DNA from: Liopterus haemorrhoidalis
Taxonomy: Eukaryota; Arthropoda; Insecta; Coleoptera; Dytiscidae
DNA length: 64,000 nt
Assembly: GCA_963971575.1 (NCBI GenBank)
Contig: OZ020611.1
Coordinates: 1,178,001-1,242,000, forward strand
Direction: 5' to 3'
Shown in pieces: positions 62,577 through 64,000 of this stretch. A program made the translations under genes and the position numbers. The notes beneath the pieces are model-generated. The model saw only the letters and a list, made by a program, of their open reading frames with translations. It had not been told where the DNA came from and ran no database searches. How positions within the stretch are numbered: position 1 is the first letter of the stretch; each line of letters opens with the position of its first letter.

Positions 62577-64000
62577 TATTTCCTACAGTAGTACTACTAT
62601 ATTTTTAACGATTGCCTTCAAATAATAAATTTTAGTTCTACAGATTTTGCCTCTACAATGTTACCACTAGATAAAAGTGAAATGTTTTTCCACTTTTTTT
62701 CATACACTAATTTATTATACACTAATTTATAATTAAATACTTTAATTGAACATATATGTAAGAACATATTGATCTATGTAATACGTTTCTATTATTGTAA
62801 AGCGAATAATACTTAGAATTTGAGAAAAAACAAATATATAGATTATTAATATAGTTTAAGAAAAACATTAAACTGAAGGAGATCAAAAGTGTTAGAGGTT
62901 AGAGGCCAAGAATAAATACGCCAATAATAATTCGAAATAAATATCTGGAATATTAAAGACATTTAATTAAAAAAACGCCTTACATAATAACTGATATTTT
63001 TAAATCTGATATATCAGTAGAATATAATTTTACCTACGATAACCTGGTCTACAAGATATGCATGGAAATTTAGAACATTTAACTCTTTAACTGATTTATT
63101 TTTATACATTTTTGCAATGAATTTGTAATCAGTGATTCTTAAACTCTGGTCCGCGGGTAAAGGCCTTTAAGTGATCAAATTTGTTTTATATTGGAACTAG
63201 AAACTGTACAACTGCGGATTGGAAGTACCTGAATGATATTAATTATAAAAAGGAAATTAGGAAATATGTAAATCCATTATATTTAAAATAACATACATAC
63301 AGCGACTTGAAAAAGAGGATAGTGAGACAACTATAGTCTCCATATAAATTATATTTAACCAGAACTGTAAAATAATGATTATTTTTGTAATCAACTATTT
63401 GTGGAAAACCATTACTCATATAACCGCAATCAGAAATTTGGTTGAAATTACCTAAATAAACAGAATACAAAATTCTTGATACGATTAGAAATATTCAAAA
63501 AGTAATCAAATCCTTACAAAACTATGTTAAAATTTGGAATTTTTCATATTCTCAAAATATTTAGGTCTACGGCCAACATCGCTCTTAATTTTCGCTTCCC
63601 TTGAAATAAAACATTCATAAATAATAATCAATACACTTTATTATTCTAAAAAAACATTAACTTTTTCTTACATTAATCTTCACAAAATATTACAATGTAA
63701 ATAAAAATATATTTAACATACAGGTTTATTATTTGAAAACATTTATCGTACGTATATGCAGGGCATATATTCAAAATAATAAACCAGTTAGATAAAAAAA
63801 ATAAATAAAACACTAAAAAATCTGACGAGAAAAAAAAAATAACTGTAATTGTAGCCCTAATTATTTTAATAATTATCATACAATTTGTTGATTTTTAAAA
63901 ATTGTTGATGTGGTCATTTGCCAAAAGTAGAAACTAAGTGAAATCTTTTTCTGTACCTGTTATCCTACTATACATTTTAACAACCAGTATGGAAGTATTT
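62577..64000. other. AT-rich DNA with no supported feature
   Basis: Several short open frames exist but none has coding composition, splice context or homology that I can recognise. No tRNA, repeat partner or element end was seen. Confidence 0.5.

Overview
This is eukaryotic, insect-type nuclear DNA: AT-rich, with introns that fit GT-AG rules and conserved animal genes scattered among a very dense, deeply nested mobile-element landscape. The element mix (DD34D and DD41D mariners, PIF/Harbinger, hAT miniatures, a Penelope-like element, Ty3/Gypsy elements, tRNA-derived SINEs, and Helentron-type elements with GTCT microsatellites) suggests an insect with a large, repeat-rich genome, possibly a beetle. 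The species cannot be fixed from the sequence alone.

Host genes. (1) A Flattop (CFAP126) orthologue on the minus strand runs from a 9-codon first exon at 35136-35110 through exons at 14140-13933, 11113-10926, 7340-6975 and 2553-2243, with a polyadenylation signal at 2193-2188. It is about 33 kb long and its introns are packed with transposons. Phases agree at the first three junctions; the last needs an alternative donor or an unseen exon. Its promoter carries an RFX X-box-like site next to a FOXJ1-like site, as expected for a motile-cilium gene. (2) An NHLH/HLH4C-type bHLH transcription factor on the plus strand has its whole coding sequence in the exon at 49207-49581 and a probable 5' untranslated exon ending at 46187. 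(3) An intact, intronless, diverged NAD(P)HX dehydratase (NAXD) homologue lies at 58587-59483. A few GC-rich islands (23166-23290, 38285-38440, 17870-18060, 28680-28985, 54790-55016) may be exon pieces or regulatory DNA of unknown identity.

Mobile DNA. At the left edge is the Gag-protease half of a Ty3/Gypsy element (minus strand). A complete Ty3/Gypsy element with identical 118-bp LTRs and an intact Gag-Pol frame lies at 38561-43012, so it is young. Mariners are at 9516-10787 (DD34D), 11260-13887, 18568-21706 and 55710-57076 (DD41D), and 61660-62576 (internally deleted). A PIF/Harbinger element spans 23412-26444 and contains a hAT miniature and a Helentron-type element. A Penelope-like GIY-YIG element sits at 59732-61205 beside a long TA repeat.

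The most unusual system is a roughly 1.0-1.2 kb repeat family with at least seven informative copies. It has the architecture of Helentron-derived (DINE/HINE) elements: 16-bp subterminal inverted repeats, a GTCT microsatellite near one end, a short hairpin near the other, and insertion into T runs. Each well-preserved copy also carries, at the same internal position, a divergent tRNA-like Pol III module with recognisable A and B boxes. Two further families (called X and Y here) share the same plan without an obvious tRNA module. Nested insertions with readable empty sites give a relative history for much of the window.
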